Below are positions 27,449 to 35,774 of a stretch of DNA of 64,000 nucleotides, piece by piece. This DNA comes from Maricaulis salignorans (GTDB taxonomy: Bacteria > Pseudomonadota > Alphaproteobacteria > Caulobacterales > Maricaulaceae). The DNA lies in assembly GCF_900103475.1 (NCBI RefSeq), contig NZ_FNHG01000004.1, positions 143,105 through 207,104 of the forward strand, written 5' to 3'. The translations under genes and the position numbers were made by a program. The notes under the pieces are model-generated. The model saw only the letters and a list, made by a program, of their open reading frames with translations, searched no databases and was not told the DNA's origin. The number at the start of each line of letters is the position of its first letter. Within the stretch, counting starts at the first letter, position 1.

Positions 27449-27762
27449 GCCTCGTCCTCCCCGTCGACGGCCCGTCTCAGGGACATCTGGGCCAGGGAGA
27501 TCTCCAGCGAGCGATAGCGGAAGAATTTGAGGATCGCGATGGTCGCGACGAAATTGATCAGGGCATAGAGCATGGCGATGTCGATCGCATCCTGGCGCCC
27601 GGACAAGGCACTGAACACAAGCAGGAAAAGGATGGTTTTGGTGCCGAAGGAATTGGCCGCCAGGACGCGGTCATACAGCGTCGGCCCGGCAAACAGGCGC
27701 GCCAGCATAATCGCCATGGCGCAGGCCATGCCCAGCGCCATGATGAAATTGAACATGTCCAT
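27445..27762 (-). CDS. mrpF: Na+/H+ antiporter subunit F (MrpF)
   Basis: A 105-residue protein with three membrane helices and the MrpF pattern ARLFAGPTLYDRVLAANSFGTKTIL...DIAMLYALINFVATIAILKF. The start codon overlaps the last base of the mrpE stop, and the 3' end overlaps mrpG. Confidence 0.94.
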   Translation of the reverse strand: MDMFNFIMALGMACAMAIMLARLFAGPTLYDRVLAANSFGTKTILFLLVFSALSGRQDAIDIAMLYALINFVATIAILKFFRYRSLEISLAQMSLRRAVDGEDEA

Positions 27763-28265
27763 CAGAGCACCTTCCGTTTGCCATCGGATGCCAGATCCGA
27801 ACGCGCGCCCATCTCGGCGAAACCGGCCGGATCGGTGAAGCTGGTATCGAGGGCGTGAATCAGGAACCCGTCTTCCTCGACATCAATCGTCACGGTGCCG
27901 GGGGTCAGGGTGATGGAATTGGCGAAAACGGCGTGACCCAGCCCGGAGCGTTGCTCGGCTGGAACGCGGACCAGTCGCGGCTCGACGTCGATTTCCGGCT
28001 TCATCACCAGCTTCACAACCGCCAGATTGGCCGCCAGGATTTCGCGGCCCAGCCAGATCCAGTACATCGCAAGCGGCAAGGCCGGCAGGATCGGAACGGT
28101 CTCGCGATCAAGGATCCGCATCCGCGCAGTCAACGCGACCGTTGCCACCACGCTCAACACGCCAAAACCGATGACCAGAGGATAATCGCCCGACAGCGTG
28201 TACTGACCCGAAAGCGTCAGCCAGAGCAGGACAAGTACGGCCGTCAAACCGACGCTATAGGTCAT
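27762..28265 (-). CDS. mrpE: Na+/H+ antiporter subunit E (MrpE)
   Basis: A 167-residue MnhE/MrpE protein: an N-terminal pair of membrane helices, then LGREILAANLAVVKLVMKPEIDVEP and the conserved NSITLTPGTVTIDVEEDGFLIHAL. I start at 28265 because GGGGAG lies just upstream; a start at 28280 adds five residues. It is the first gene of the operon, in the order E, F, G, A C-terminal, B, C, D, D, small protein, D. Confidence 0.94.
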   Translation of the reverse strand: MTYSVGLTAVLVLLWLTLSGQYTLSGDYPLVIGFGVLSVVATVALTARMRILDRETVPILPALPLAMYWIWLGREILAANLAVVKLVMKPEIDVEPRLVRVPAEQRSGLGHAVFANSITLTPGTVTIDVEEDGFLIHALDTSFTDPAGFAEMGARSDLASDGKRKVL

Positions 28266-28296
28266 GAAAACTCCCCGCACGCATTTGCCTTAGCCC

Positions 28297-28310
28297 CGGG
28301 TTTTAACCCG
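28297..28310. promoter_or_regulatory. Palindrome CGGGTT-TT-AACCCG upstream of mrpE
   Basis: A 6+6 inverted repeat with a two-base centre lies 32 bp upstream of the mrpE start, in the 173-bp gap that must carry the operon promoter. It may be an operator, or part of a terminator of the DUF2336 gene upstream. No regulator is suggested by the sequence. Confidence 0.3.
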
Positions 28311-28438
28311 AGATTCCGGCCTTGGCCAGACAAGCCGGGCGGCAATCGCAGATCATCGCCCATGCGCGAAGACGACGGCGGGATTTCGCCTGTGACGCGA
28401 AATATCGGGTGGGACTTGCAAGGCTTGCGCAACGCGCC

Positions 28439-29530
28439 TCAGCGCTTGTCGCCATCCTCGACCGAGAGGTTCCAGTAGCGCAGGACAGTCTGGGCCTTCT
28501 CCACCGACAGGCTGTCATGAACCTTGCGCGCCAGCTCGACCGATTCATCCTGGACATGGCGGCCAAGGCCAGTCCACAAACCGTGAAAACTGGGCCATTT
28601 CAGCCCCGTCGCCTTACACAGGATGGCCAGCGGTTCGCCCGCCATATCATCCATCATCCGCAAGAGCAGCCGCTTGTGAATGGCCGCGAGGGTGGCGATT
28701 TCCTCGACGATCACCGCTTGCCCGCCCTCGGCGGCAAACGCATCGATCGCCCCTTCGAGCGAACCATAGGGGCTCAGCTCGGCGGCCTCGCGATTGCGTT
28801 GACGCCGGTCAATATAGCGCAGGACGCGCGTGACCAGCGGGTCATCCCCGTCTTCCGCAGAGACCATCGGAAAGATGTCTTCGGTTGAATCGATCAGGAT
28901 GGTGCGGTCGACCGCAAAACGTTCGAGAATCTGGACGCGCTCTGGATGCTCGCAATCCCAGAACAGGCGGAAAGCCTGGGACGGCCGCAATTCGGGACGC
29001 CGGATCAACAGGCGCGCATAGCGCATCTCGTCCTGCGCCGCCCCGACCAGGCGATCCAGGGTCGGCGCGGCCAGGGCGGTAGTCTGGTTCTTCAGCACAC
29101 ATTCGACCACCGGAGCCTCGCCGGCAGCGACCAGGGCTGCTGAAATGATCTCGCTGATATTCTCGCGCCGTGCGATCGCCATGCGATGCTGCAGACTTCC
29201 GGACTGGACGATCTCGAGCAGATCGAAATCGGTCAGCGCCCGGGATTCCTCGAGGATTGGCTGGGCAATTTCATACCGGTCGCAGGCGAGAACGCGCAGG
29301 AGTCGGCCCGGCGCCTCGAGCAAACCGGCCAGTCGGCGTGCGCAACGCTGCCGTACGGGCACATCGCTGGCTCGGAGGATATCATACAGGAGATCAGCCA
29401 CGATCCAGCGTTCGCGGGGCGTCAGGCGGCTCGATGGCAGACCGACAATATCGGTCAGCCGGCGCGCCAGCACATTGCGCGCGCGCCGCGGCGCTTCATC
29501 GATCAGCTCAAAGGGTTCGGCATTTGCCAT
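28439..29530 (-). CDS. DUF2336 domain protein (second copy)
   Basis: A 363-residue helical, soluble protein of the DUF2336 family, distantly like the one at 6889-7977. Units such as ALTDFDLLEIVQSGSLQHRMAIARRENISEIISAALVAAGE fit the family repeat. ATG 29530 has GGTCGGG upstream; ATG 29569 would add 13 residues and is possible. It lies upstream of the antiporter operon on the same strand but 173 bp away. The function is unknown. Confidence 0.78.
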   Translation of the reverse strand: MANAEPFELIDEAPRRARNVLARRLTDIVGLPSSRLTPRERWIVADLLYDILRASDVPVRQRCARRLAGLLEAPGRLLRVLACDRYEIAQPILEESRALTDFDLLEIVQSGSLQHRMAIARRENISEIISAALVAAGEAPVVECVLKNQTTALAAPTLDRLVGAAQDEMRYARLLIRRPELRPSQAFRLFWDCEHPERVQILERFAVDRTILIDSTEDIFPMVSAEDGDDPLVTRVLRYIDRRQRNREAAELSPYGSLEGAIDAFAAEGGQAVIVEEIATLAAIHKRLLLRMMDDMAGEPLAILCKATGLKWPSFHGLWTGLGRHVQDESVELARKVHDSLSVEKAQTVLRYWNLSVEDGDKR

Positions 29531-29893
29531 CCCGACCGGTCCATTCCATCTCGTGTCCGGCTCCACCATGGCCCGGTCGTGTTAATGAATAGTGCTCTGG
29601 CAGGCGCTGGCCAGCTTGACATTGCAGGTGCGAAGGCAGACCTTCACAACCATGAACATGACCAAACACCGGCTTCCAACTTCTTACAGGGCGTGTCCGA
29701 TCGCGGGCATCTGACCCTCGGCCCGGTCGCGTCGCGCCCCGGTCGAGGGGTATAGGCTGGCGTTTCGCAATGCGCTTCAAGCATTGCCGATGACCCGGCC
29801 CGATACGCGGCACATCTTCCACAAAACAATTATCCGACCGTAGCGACGCCCAAGGCGCGCGTGCGGCCCTGATGCTCAAGAGGAGGTCAGCCA
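29531..29893. other. Intergenic region between DUF2336 gene and rnk
   Basis: About 360 bp between divergent genes, carrying the promoters for both. I see no gene, no strong hairpin and no repeat copy in it. An AGGAGGTC ribosome binding site lies at its right edge before rnk. Its 5' half is less GC-rich than its 3' half. Confidence 0.4.
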
Positions 29894-30346
29894 ATGGCTC
29901 CCGCCACAAAACGTAAACTCAAGCCTGCCATCACCTTGACCCGTTCCGATCATGAACGCTTGTGGAGACTGGCCGAATCCCTGCCCGACACCGCCGCCAA
30001 TGTTGCCGAGCCGCTGCTCGTCGAGCTCGATCGGGCTCGCGTCGTCGCCGACAACAAGCTCGCCGCGAAAACCGTGCGCATGGGCTCGACCCTGTGCTTC
30101 ACCAGCGAGCTGGGCGAGGACAAGACCGTCACCCTGGTCTTCCCGGGCGAAGCGGATATTGCCGCCAACAAGATCTCGATCCTCACCCCGATCGGGGCCG
30201 CCCTGATCGGCCTGTCCGCAGGGCAGACGATTGACTGGACCGCACGGGACGGGCGCGTACGCCGCCTCACCGTGAAGAGCGTCACCCAGCCCGGCGAGGC
30301 CGTCAGCGCCCCGGATGCGGCCGTCGCGGCGGCGCAGGCATCGTGA
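29894..30346 (+). CDS. rnk: Nucleoside diphosphate kinase regulator, Rnk/GreA-C type
   Basis: A 150-residue protein with a short N-terminal helical part and a C-terminal GreA/GreB-type domain (ADIAANKISILTPIGAALIGLSAGQTIDWT...RRLTVKSV), the Rnk pattern. Rnk proteins bind RNA polymerase near the secondary channel but lack the long GreA coiled coil. AGAGGAGGTC precedes the ATG. A likely terminator follows at 30359. Confidence 0.88.
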   Translation: MAPATKRKLKPAITLTRSDHERLWRLAESLPDTAANVAEPLLVELDRARVVADNKLAAKTVRMGSTLCFTSELGEDKTVTLVFPGEADIAANKISILTPIGAALIGLSAGQTIDWTARDGRVRRLTVKSVTQPGEAVSAPDAAVAAAQAS

Positions 30347-30358
30347 ACGCGCCCGGAC

Positions 30359-30417
30359 GGGCGGGGTATCCAGCGGCGCGCCCGCCCTCGCTGATGGATA
30401 CCCCGCCCGCCATTTTA
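30359..30417 (+). terminator. Intrinsic terminator after rnk
   Basis: GGGCGGGGTATCCA (30359-30372) pairs with TGGATACCCCGCCC (30395-30408), 14 bp, followed by a T-rich stretch (ATTTTATT). It lies 13 bp after the rnk stop. Confidence 0.75.
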
Positions 30418-30493
30418 TTCGCGCTTTCAACGCGCAACCGCCTGCACTAACCTCCCCGCTTCGCCATCCGGCGACTTGTCTGGGGAGACACTC

Positions 30494-31168
30494 ATGAAAA
30501 AATTGATTGCCGAATTCATCGGCACATTCGCACTCGTGCTGTTCGGTTGCGGTGCCGCCGTGCTGGCCGGTGCAGAAATTGGCCAGTTGGGCATCGCCCT
30601 CGCCTTCGGCCTCGCCATCGTCGCCATGGCCTATGGCATCGGCCCGATTTCCGGTTGCCACGTCAATCCGGCCGTCAGTTTCGGTGTCTTTCTCGCCGGG
30701 CGGATGGAGATGAAGGACATGCTCGGCTATTGGGTCGCGCAAACATTTGGTGCCATTGCGGCTGCGGCCCTGCTGATGTTCCTGCTGTCCAATAGCGCGG
30801 GCGGTTTTGCCGGCAATCTCGGGCAGAATGGCTGGGGACCGGGTTATCTCGGGGAATATTCCATGGTCGCCGCCCTCGTGTTCGAGATCGTGATGACCTT
30901 CCTCTTCGTCGTCGTCATTCTCGGCGTTACCGGACCGGGTGGCGATGCCGCCCTCGCCGGGCTCGCGATCGGCCTGACCCTGGCCGTGATCCACATCACC
31001 GGCATCCAGGTGACCGGTGTTTCGGTTAATCCGGCCCGCTCGATCGGACCGGCCCTGCTCGCCGGCGGCGCCGCCATAGGCCAGCTCTGGCTCTTCATCG
31101 TCGCGCCCCTGATCGGTGCGGCCCTGGCTGGCTTCGCCGTCAAGATGAAGCTGATCGCCGCAGACTGA
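30494..31168 (+). CDS. aqpZ: Aquaporin Z
   Basis: A 224-residue water channel of the inner membrane with six helices and two half-helices. The two NPA motifs are intact: Asn58-Pro-Ala in GCHVNPAVS and Asn179-Pro-Ala in SVNPARS. Arg182 after the second NPA and His167 in VIHITG are the selectivity-filter residues of water-specific AqpZ. ATG 30494 is chosen; a GTG at 30476 would add six residues ahead of the first membrane helix. It is a single gene between two terminators. Confidence 0.95.
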   Translation: MKKLIAEFIGTFALVLFGCGAAVLAGAEIGQLGIALAFGLAIVAMAYGIGPISGCHVNPAVSFGVFLAGRMEMKDMLGYWVAQTFGAIAAAALLMFLLSNSAGGFAGNLGQNGWGPGYLGEYSMVAALVFEIVMTFLFVVVILGVTGPGGDAALAGLAIGLTLAVIHITGIQVTGVSVNPARSIGPALLAGGAAIGQLWLFIVAPLIGAALAGFAVKMKLIAAD

Positions 31169-31186
31169 TCGCGGCAAACATGACCC

Positions 31187-31217
31187 GCCAGCCGGCGCTA
31201 AAAAGGCGCCGGCTGGC
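31187..31217. terminator. Hairpin terminator between aqpZ and the convergent oxidoreductase gene
   Basis: GCCAGCCGGCGC (31187-31198) pairs perfectly with GCGCCGGCTGGC (31206-31217), with a TAAAAAG loop. It is centred between two convergent genes and can serve both. Confidence 0.7.
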
Positions 31218-31247
31218 TGTGGTCAGCGAAGTTTCCAGCCCCCGCCT

Positions 31248-32294
31248 CTAAAACCCTTCAAGCACCAGCTTGCCCTTGGCCTTGCCGCTTTCCAGGATTG
31301 CATGGGCGCGCTTGAGATTTTCGGCATTGACCAGGCCGAGCGTCTGCGTGGCGGTGGATTTGATCTTGCCGGCATCGAGCAGGGCCGCGACCTCGGTCAG
31401 GATCTCGCCCTGGCGCGCGATATCGGGCGTGGTGAAAAGGGAGCGGGTGAACATCAACTCCCAATGGATCGAGATTGCCTTGGCCTTGAAGGGTCTGATG
31501 TCGAAATGCTCGGGATCATCGATCAGGCCGAAACGGCCCTGCGGCGCGATAAATTCGGAGATTTGCGAGACATAGCTGTCGGAATAATTGGTCGAGAAGA
31601 CGAAGGACGGCGCACCAATCCCGAGGGCCTCGATCTGGGCGGCCAAAGGCTGGGAATGGTCGATGGCGTGATGGGCGCCCAGCGATTTGACCCAGGCTTG
31701 CGTCTCCGCCCGTGAGGCGGTGGCGATGACGGTGAGGTCCGTCAGGGCGCGCAAGAGCTGGATCGCGATCGAGCCGACACCGCCGGCGCCGCCAATGATG
31801 ACAATCGCCTTTGCCGCGCCGGGCACCGCATCATTGACGCGCAAGCGGTCGAACAGCATTTCATGCGCCGTCAGCGCGGTCAGTGGCAGGGCCGCCGCTT
31901 CGGCATGGCTCGCCGAGACCGGGGCGCGGCCGACAATGCGGGCATCAACGAGATGATATTCGGCATTGGTGCCGGGCCGGTTGATCGCACCGGCATACCA
32001 GACCTGGTCGCCCGGCTTGAAACCGCTGACCTGGTCACCCGCCTCGACGACTTCGCCGACGGCGTCCCAGCCAAGGATTTCCGGCGCATCACCGGCAGGC
32101 GCCCGGGCGGCGCGAATTTTGACGTCAACAGGATTGACGGAGACGGCAGCAACCTTGACCAGAAGGTCATGGCCGCTCGCTGCCGGGCGTTCGATCTGCA
32201 GGTCGATCAGGGATTGCGCATCTTCGATCGGGAGGGATTTCTTGTAGCCGACGGCTTTCATGGCGTGTGTCCTTGGGTCCGGGGGGCGGGTCAT
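31248..32294 (-). CDS. Zinc-type alcohol dehydrogenase-like quinone oxidoreductase
   Basis: A 348-residue cytosolic medium-chain dehydrogenase/reductase of the ZADH/quinone reductase branch. GroES-like N-terminal domain (VAAVSVNPVDVKIR) and Rossmann domain with the NAD(P)H motif VIIGGAGGVGSIAIQLLRAL. The catalytic and structural Zn cysteines of true alcohol dehydrogenases are absent, so it is probably Zn-free. AAAGGAGCG lies 9 nt upstream of ATG 32294, which sets the start. It is divergent from a LysR gene 97 bp away, its probable regulator. Confidence 0.9.
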   Translation of the reverse strand: MTRPPDPRTHAMKAVGYKKSLPIEDAQSLIDLQIERPAASGHDLLVKVAAVSVNPVDVKIRAARAPAGDAPEILGWDAVGEVVEAGDQVSGFKPGDQVWYAGAINRPGTNAEYHLVDARIVGRAPVSASHAEAAALPLTALTAHEMLFDRLRVNDAVPGAAKAIVIIGGAGGVGSIAIQLLRALTDLTVIATASRAETQAWVKSLGAHHAIDHSQPLAAQIEALGIGAPSFVFSTNYSDSYVSQISEFIAPQGRFGLIDDPEHFDIRPFKAKAISIHWELMFTRSLFTTPDIARQGEILTEVAALLDAGKIKSTATQTLGLVNAENLKRAHAILESGKAKGKLVLEGF

Positions 32295-32376
32295 GGCGCT
32301 CGCTCCTTTTGGTTTGTGAGGATGAGATAACCCCTCGCAAACTTCGGATAAACGACCTAAAACGGAAATAACAATC

Positions 32377-32387
32377 CGGATAATCCG
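32377..32387. promoter_or_regulatory. Palindromic operator candidate CGGAT-A-ATCCG
   Basis: CGGATAATCCG is a perfect 5+5 palindrome, 4 bp before the LysR start, and a related TTCGGATAAAC lies at 32343-32353. Paired sites of this sort in the gap between a LysR gene and a divergent target are typical LysR binding sites. This is inference from position and symmetry. Confidence 0.45.
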
Positions 32388-32391
32388 TATA

Positions 32392-33276
32392 ATGCTCGAC
32401 AATATCGCCCTATTCCTGCTCATCGTCGAAAAGGGCAGCCTGACCGCCGCCGGCCGCGAGGCCGGGCTGTCGCCGACCACCGTGTCGGAACGGCTCGCGG
32501 CGCTCGAAGCGCATTACGGCGTCGTCCTGCTCAACCGCACGACCCGGGCGATCAGCCTGACCGAAGAAGGCCGCACCCTGATCGAGGGCGCCAAGCGGGT
32601 GCTGGGCGAGGTCGAGGATCTCGACAGCCGGATCCGCTTTGGGGCGCAAAACCTCTCGGGCCCGATCCGCCTCAGCGCGCCCAGTGATCTGGGCCGCAAT
32701 CTCGTCTCGGACGCGGTCTCGAGCTTCCTGGCCAAACATCCCGGCATCACGGTCGAGCTCCTGCTGAGCGACAGCTATATCGACATTGTCGGCCAGGGCA
32801 TTGATATCGCCGTACGCTTCGGCGAGATCATCGACAGCACGCTGCGCAGCCGGCAGCTCAAGGCCCGGCGACGGGTGATCTGCGCCGCGCCAGCCTATAT
32901 CCAGGCCCATGGCGCGCCGAAGAAACCGGTCGATCTGAAGAGCCATAATTGTCTGCTGATGCGCTTCGGCGGCAATCTCGACAATCTCTGGCGGCTCAGC
33001 GCCAACGGGGTGAAGCAGATCGTCACCGTGCGCGGCGATCGGGTCGCCAATGACGGCGCCCTGGTGCATCAATGGGCCCTCGAGGGCCATGGCATCGCGC
33101 TGAAATCCGAACTCGATATCGCCCCCGACCTCCAGGCCGGCCGCCTCGTCGAACTCCTCCCCGACTACGCCCCGCCCCCCAGCCCGGTCCAGCTCCTCCT
33201 CCCCCCCGGCCGCACCCAGCCCCGCCGCGTCCGCGCGCTGACGGATCATCTGGCGCAGGCGATTGATGGCGCTTGA
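32392..33276 (+). CDS. LysR family transcriptional regulator
   Basis: A 294-residue regulator: N-terminal winged helix-turn-helix (FLLIVEKGSLTAAGREAGLSPTTVSERLAALEAHYGVVLLNRTTR) and a C-terminal periplasmic-binding-like effector domain. It belongs to the group with RSRQLKARRRVICAAPAYI-type text. It probably controls the divergent oxidoreductase. The last 19 bp of its reading frame lie inside the 21-bp direct repeat that reappears at 37173, at the edge of the accessory island. Confidence 0.93.
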   Translation: MLDNIALFLLIVEKGSLTAAGREAGLSPTTVSERLAALEAHYGVVLLNRTTRAISLTEEGRTLIEGAKRVLGEVEDLDSRIRFGAQNLSGPIRLSAPSDLGRNLVSDAVSSFLAKHPGITVELLLSDSYIDIVGQGIDIAVRFGEIIDSTLRSRQLKARRRVICAAPAYIQAHGAPKKPVDLKSHNCLLMRFGGNLDNLWRLSANGVKQIVTVRGDRVANDGALVHQWALEGHGIALKSELDIAPDLQAGRLVELLPDYAPPPSPVQLLLPPGRTQPRRVRALTDHLAQAIDGA

Positions 33277-33278
33277 GG
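33258..33278. repeat. Left copy of 21-bp direct repeat bounding the island
   Basis: The 21 bases beginning GGCGATTGATGG cover the last codons and stop of the LysR gene plus two bases. The identical 21 bases recur at 37173-37193. Weaker likeness (GGGGCGGC..ACATGC) continues for about 25 bp after both copies, with small gaps. Confidence 0.8.
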
Positions 33279-33488
33279 AGGGTGGGAGTGGGGGCGGCAA
33301 CATGCCCGTCATCGGTTGAAAGGAAAGACTTGCTCAGAAAGTCCGCCCGAGCGCTCAAGGCCCCGCCAGGAATCAACAATGGAAGCCTCGCGCCCGGTTA
33401 GTCAGGCACCCAAGCCCAGGATGAGGAGCATCCAACCATATTGACGTTTGGAATCCATACCTCGCTCCTTACCTATTCTTCGTCCGCG

Positions 33489-33782
33489 AAAAAACGGGGA
33501 CACTCACCACTTCGTGCCGCGAGAATCCCGTCCAGCAAACCGGCCCGAGCGGCCAGGCCCCGCCTTGAAAACCATGCCTGCATCCGGCCAGACTGGACTT
33601 GTCTCGTCAAGGGTCCTGACCGCGCAGCGGCGCTCCCGCGCCCTTGACGAGACACGTCCAGTCTGGCGCCCTGCTTGGCAAGGGTTTCAGGGATGGCTCT
33701 ACCCGGCGCGGACGCGTTTTGAAGGAGATCGCGGCTCTCAAGAATTTCGGTGCTGGAAAATGGCGTGTGTCCCCGTTTTTTT
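33489..33782. repeat. Palindromic unit A (ends AAAAAACGGGGACAC)
   Basis: About 294 bp. Inverted ends: AAAAAACGGGGACAC at the left, and the reverse complement with seven A at the right (33757-33782). The core hairpin has arms at 33588-33613 and 33641-33666, 26 bp with one mismatch, around a GC-rich loop. Outside the arms, weaker pairing continues (CCTTGAAAACCATGCC against AGGGTTTCAGGG). It is nearly the same as unit B and shares its core with unit C. No gene is seen in it. The gap 33783-33937 holds nothing recognisable except the ribosome binding site of the next gene. Confidence 0.8.
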
Positions 33783-33937
33783 GCGGGAGCGGTAAGGGGG
33801 CGTGGCGTTTGGCGCGGCTGGTTTTTTTGGGGAAACCGGATGCGATTTCAGCGGGTTGAAAAAATGTGTGCAACTGGAGATTTTTGGTTGTGCGGGCGGG
33901 AAGTGCGTTTAGGGTGGGGTGGAGATTGGGGGATGGA

Positions 33938-34810
33938 ATGCGGTATTGGGAAAGTCTCATTTTTTTGAACATCGTTATGCTGGGTCTGACCGCCTGTTCG
34001 GGCAGTGACAGCAGCGCGCTTGCGTGCACCGATTGCCCCTCGTTTGTCGAGATTCCCGCTGGCGAGATGATGTTGGGTTCCGAGCCCGGTCCCGACGACT
34101 CTGATGGCTCGATACTCTCCAGACAGAGCTACTCTATCTCAGCACCGTTCTATGCCTCACGCTATGAAATTACGCACTCAGATTGGCGTGCGTGTCGGGA
34201 CGCGGGTGTTTGTCCGGAGTCACGAGTTGGCCTGCGTATCAGATTTTGGGACCGCTTCTTCACACCCGATGAACGTGTGCCAATCACAATGCTCACGATG
34301 GGTGAGATCCAGCTCTATATCGGGTGGTTGTCTGCCCGGACCGGATTGAATTGCCGCCTGCCGACTGAATTCGAGTGGGAATACATGGCTAGAGCCGGTT
34401 CGACCGACGAATTCCATTTCGGGCCAGCCTCGACCTATCGTGACGCCAACTTTGACGATTTGGCAACTTGCTATCCTGAAGTCCCCGGCGAGCGTTGCCG
34501 ACCCGATCCTGCTGCCGACGCGAGGGATTACCGCAATTGGCTCCGGTCCGTCGGGTCATATTCTCCGAATGCGTGGGGCTTGTACGATATTCACGGGAAC
34601 GCAAGTGAGCTCACAAGTTCTTGCTCGACCGGGCCAGGTTCGGAGGCGCGCTCTGTAGCGTCAACCGATTGCGAGTATTTTGTCGTACGTGGTGGTAGTT
34701 TTGTCTCACCCGCTAGACTTTCGCGCCTTTCATCGAGGGGCGCACTCGCAAAAGGCACCTTGGATCATGTCTGGTTGGGGTTTCGACTTATCTGTGACGC
34801 AAAAATTTGA
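33938..34810 (+). CDS. FGE-sulfatase-fold lipoprotein (SUMF1-like, catalytic Cys absent)
   Basis: A 290-residue lipoprotein: signal peptide with lipobox LTAC, then a formylglycine-generating-enzyme-type domain: FVEIPAGEMMLGSEPG, YEITHSDW, RLPTEFEWEYMARAG, NAWGLYDIHGNASEL and VRGGSF, ending LGFRLICD. The C-terminal RGGSW..CR region, which in true FGE carries catalytic cysteines, reads RGGSFVSPARLSRLSSRG here, so it is unlikely to modify sulfatases. Six other cysteines may form disulfides. ATG 33938 follows GGAGATTGGGGGA. The stop codon touches a repeat end. It is inside the island and probably acquired. Confidence 0.82.
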   Translation: MRYWESLIFLNIVMLGLTACSGSDSSALACTDCPSFVEIPAGEMMLGSEPGPDDSDGSILSRQSYSISAPFYASRYEITHSDWRACRDAGVCPESRVGLRIRFWDRFFTPDERVPITMLTMGEIQLYIGWLSARTGLNCRLPTEFEWEYMARAGSTDEFHFGPASTYRDANFDDLATCYPEVPGERCRPDPAADARDYRNWLRSVGSYSPNAWGLYDIHGNASELTSSCSTGPGSEARSVASTDCEYFVVRGGSFVSPARLSRLSSRGALAKGTLDHVWLGFRLICDAKI

Positions 34811-34833
34811 AAAACTGGGGACACACGCAATTT
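34809..34833. repeat. Single repeat end (CTGGGGACACACGC)
   Basis: AAAAACTGGGGACACACGC begins at the stop codon of the FGE-fold lipoprotein gene. It is inverted relative to the right end of unit A, so the gene lies between two repeat ends that face each other. The gap 34834-34930 shows nothing else. Confidence 0.6.
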
Positions 34834-34930
34834 ATCCCTAATAATACCCGCAAGGGTTGTAATTTGAGGGGCGCATGCTAGTCTGACGGCTATGGCTCGC
34901 CAGGCGCGCATCGTACTTCCCGGCTATCCG

Positions 34931-35255
34931 AATAAATGGTGACAGGCACCAATTCTGACCGCCCGGCCATCCTCGTCGGGATGGATGGGGGCAGAGCGGC
35001 GTGCGGATCAGGCCAGCGCGGGGCCAGAGCCCGCCCTGAAAACCATGCCGGGATCCGGCCAGGCTGGACTTATCGAGTCAAGGGTCCTGACCGCGCAGCG
35101 GCGCTTCGCGCCCTTGACTCGATAAGTCCAGCCTGGCGCCCTGCTTGGCAAGGGTTTCAGGGATCGCTCTGCCGGTGCGGGCCGGGCGGGATGGGGAATT
35201 CGATTGATATTATTGATGCTTGGCCCTCCACAATGGGTGCCTGTCACCATTTATT
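34931..35255. repeat. Palindromic unit C (ends AATAAATGGTGACAGGCACC)
   Basis: About 325 bp with 20-bp perfect inverted ends (34931-34950 and 35236-35255). The core arms (35059-35084 and 35111-35136) match perfectly over 26 bp. The arms differ from units A and B at several places, and in each the opposite arm carries the matching change. The loop and the outer segment GCCCTGCTTGGCAAGGGTTT are conserved with A and B. Its ends belong to a different class from those of A and B. Confidence 0.82.
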
Positions 35256-35302
35256 TGTGGACGATGACGGGATATTGCACCAGGTATACGGAGATGCCTG
35301 TA

Positions 35303-35686
35303 ATGAATAGGATTTCATTTGTTTTGATTGGCTGTGTCGTTACATTCTTGTCTGGGATATTTTTATTGTCTTTCAAAAATAACGACCCTTACCCTGTAAG
35401 TCTTGAGCAACTGCAGAATTACCGCCGTTTTCACGACTTTGCGGGTCGATCTGTATTGGCGGCAGGTGTGTTGACGTACGATGGCGGCGCATTTTTCTTG
35501 TCAGACGAGATAGATGGACATCACTGGGTTATTGAAATCGACTTGGAAGATGCGGATATGCGCCAGTGCATGTTACAAATGGTTGGAATGAATTTCGTAA
35601 TCGTGACTGGAGACTTTTTGGCCAATGCTCGGTTGGAAAATATAGAACAGGTGACTGGCGGAGGGATTGCGTGTTTCGCGAACTGA
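35303..35686 (+). CDS. Small unknown membrane-anchored or exported protein
   Basis: A 127-residue protein: N-terminal hydrophobic helix (FVLIGCVVTFLSGIFLL, residues 5-21) and a small mature domain with beta-rich text (GRSVLAAGVLTYDGGAFFLSD...WVIEIDLEDADM...MNFVIVTGDFLAN) that could be an OB-like fold. I do not recognise a family. ATG 35303 follows GGAG at a good distance; ATG 35294 is possible. The codon choice is AT-richer than in the chromosomal genes, as expected for acquired DNA. Confidence 0.6.
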   Translation: MNRISFVLIGCVVTFLSGIFLLSFKNNDPYPVSLEQLQNYRRFHDFAGRSVLAAGVLTYDGGAFFLSDEIDGHHWVIEIDLEDADMRQCMLQMVGMNFVIVTGDFLANARLENIEQVTGGGIACFAN

Positions 35687-35774
35687 GAATTCGGAAAAAT
35701 TTGGGACAGGCGGCAAATATTAGTGGTGACAGCTTGGATTCAACCGGGCGGCGCAACGGTCCTGACAGAAATGG

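Noticed and set aside
30494..31168. Glycerol facilitator GlpF
   Set aside because: The residues at the filter (His167 and Arg182) and the short length fit water-specific AqpZ, and no glp genes are nearby.
33938..34810. True formylglycine-generating enzyme for sulfatases
   Set aside because: The catalytic Cys pair is missing, there is a lipobox, and no sulfatase gene is nearby.
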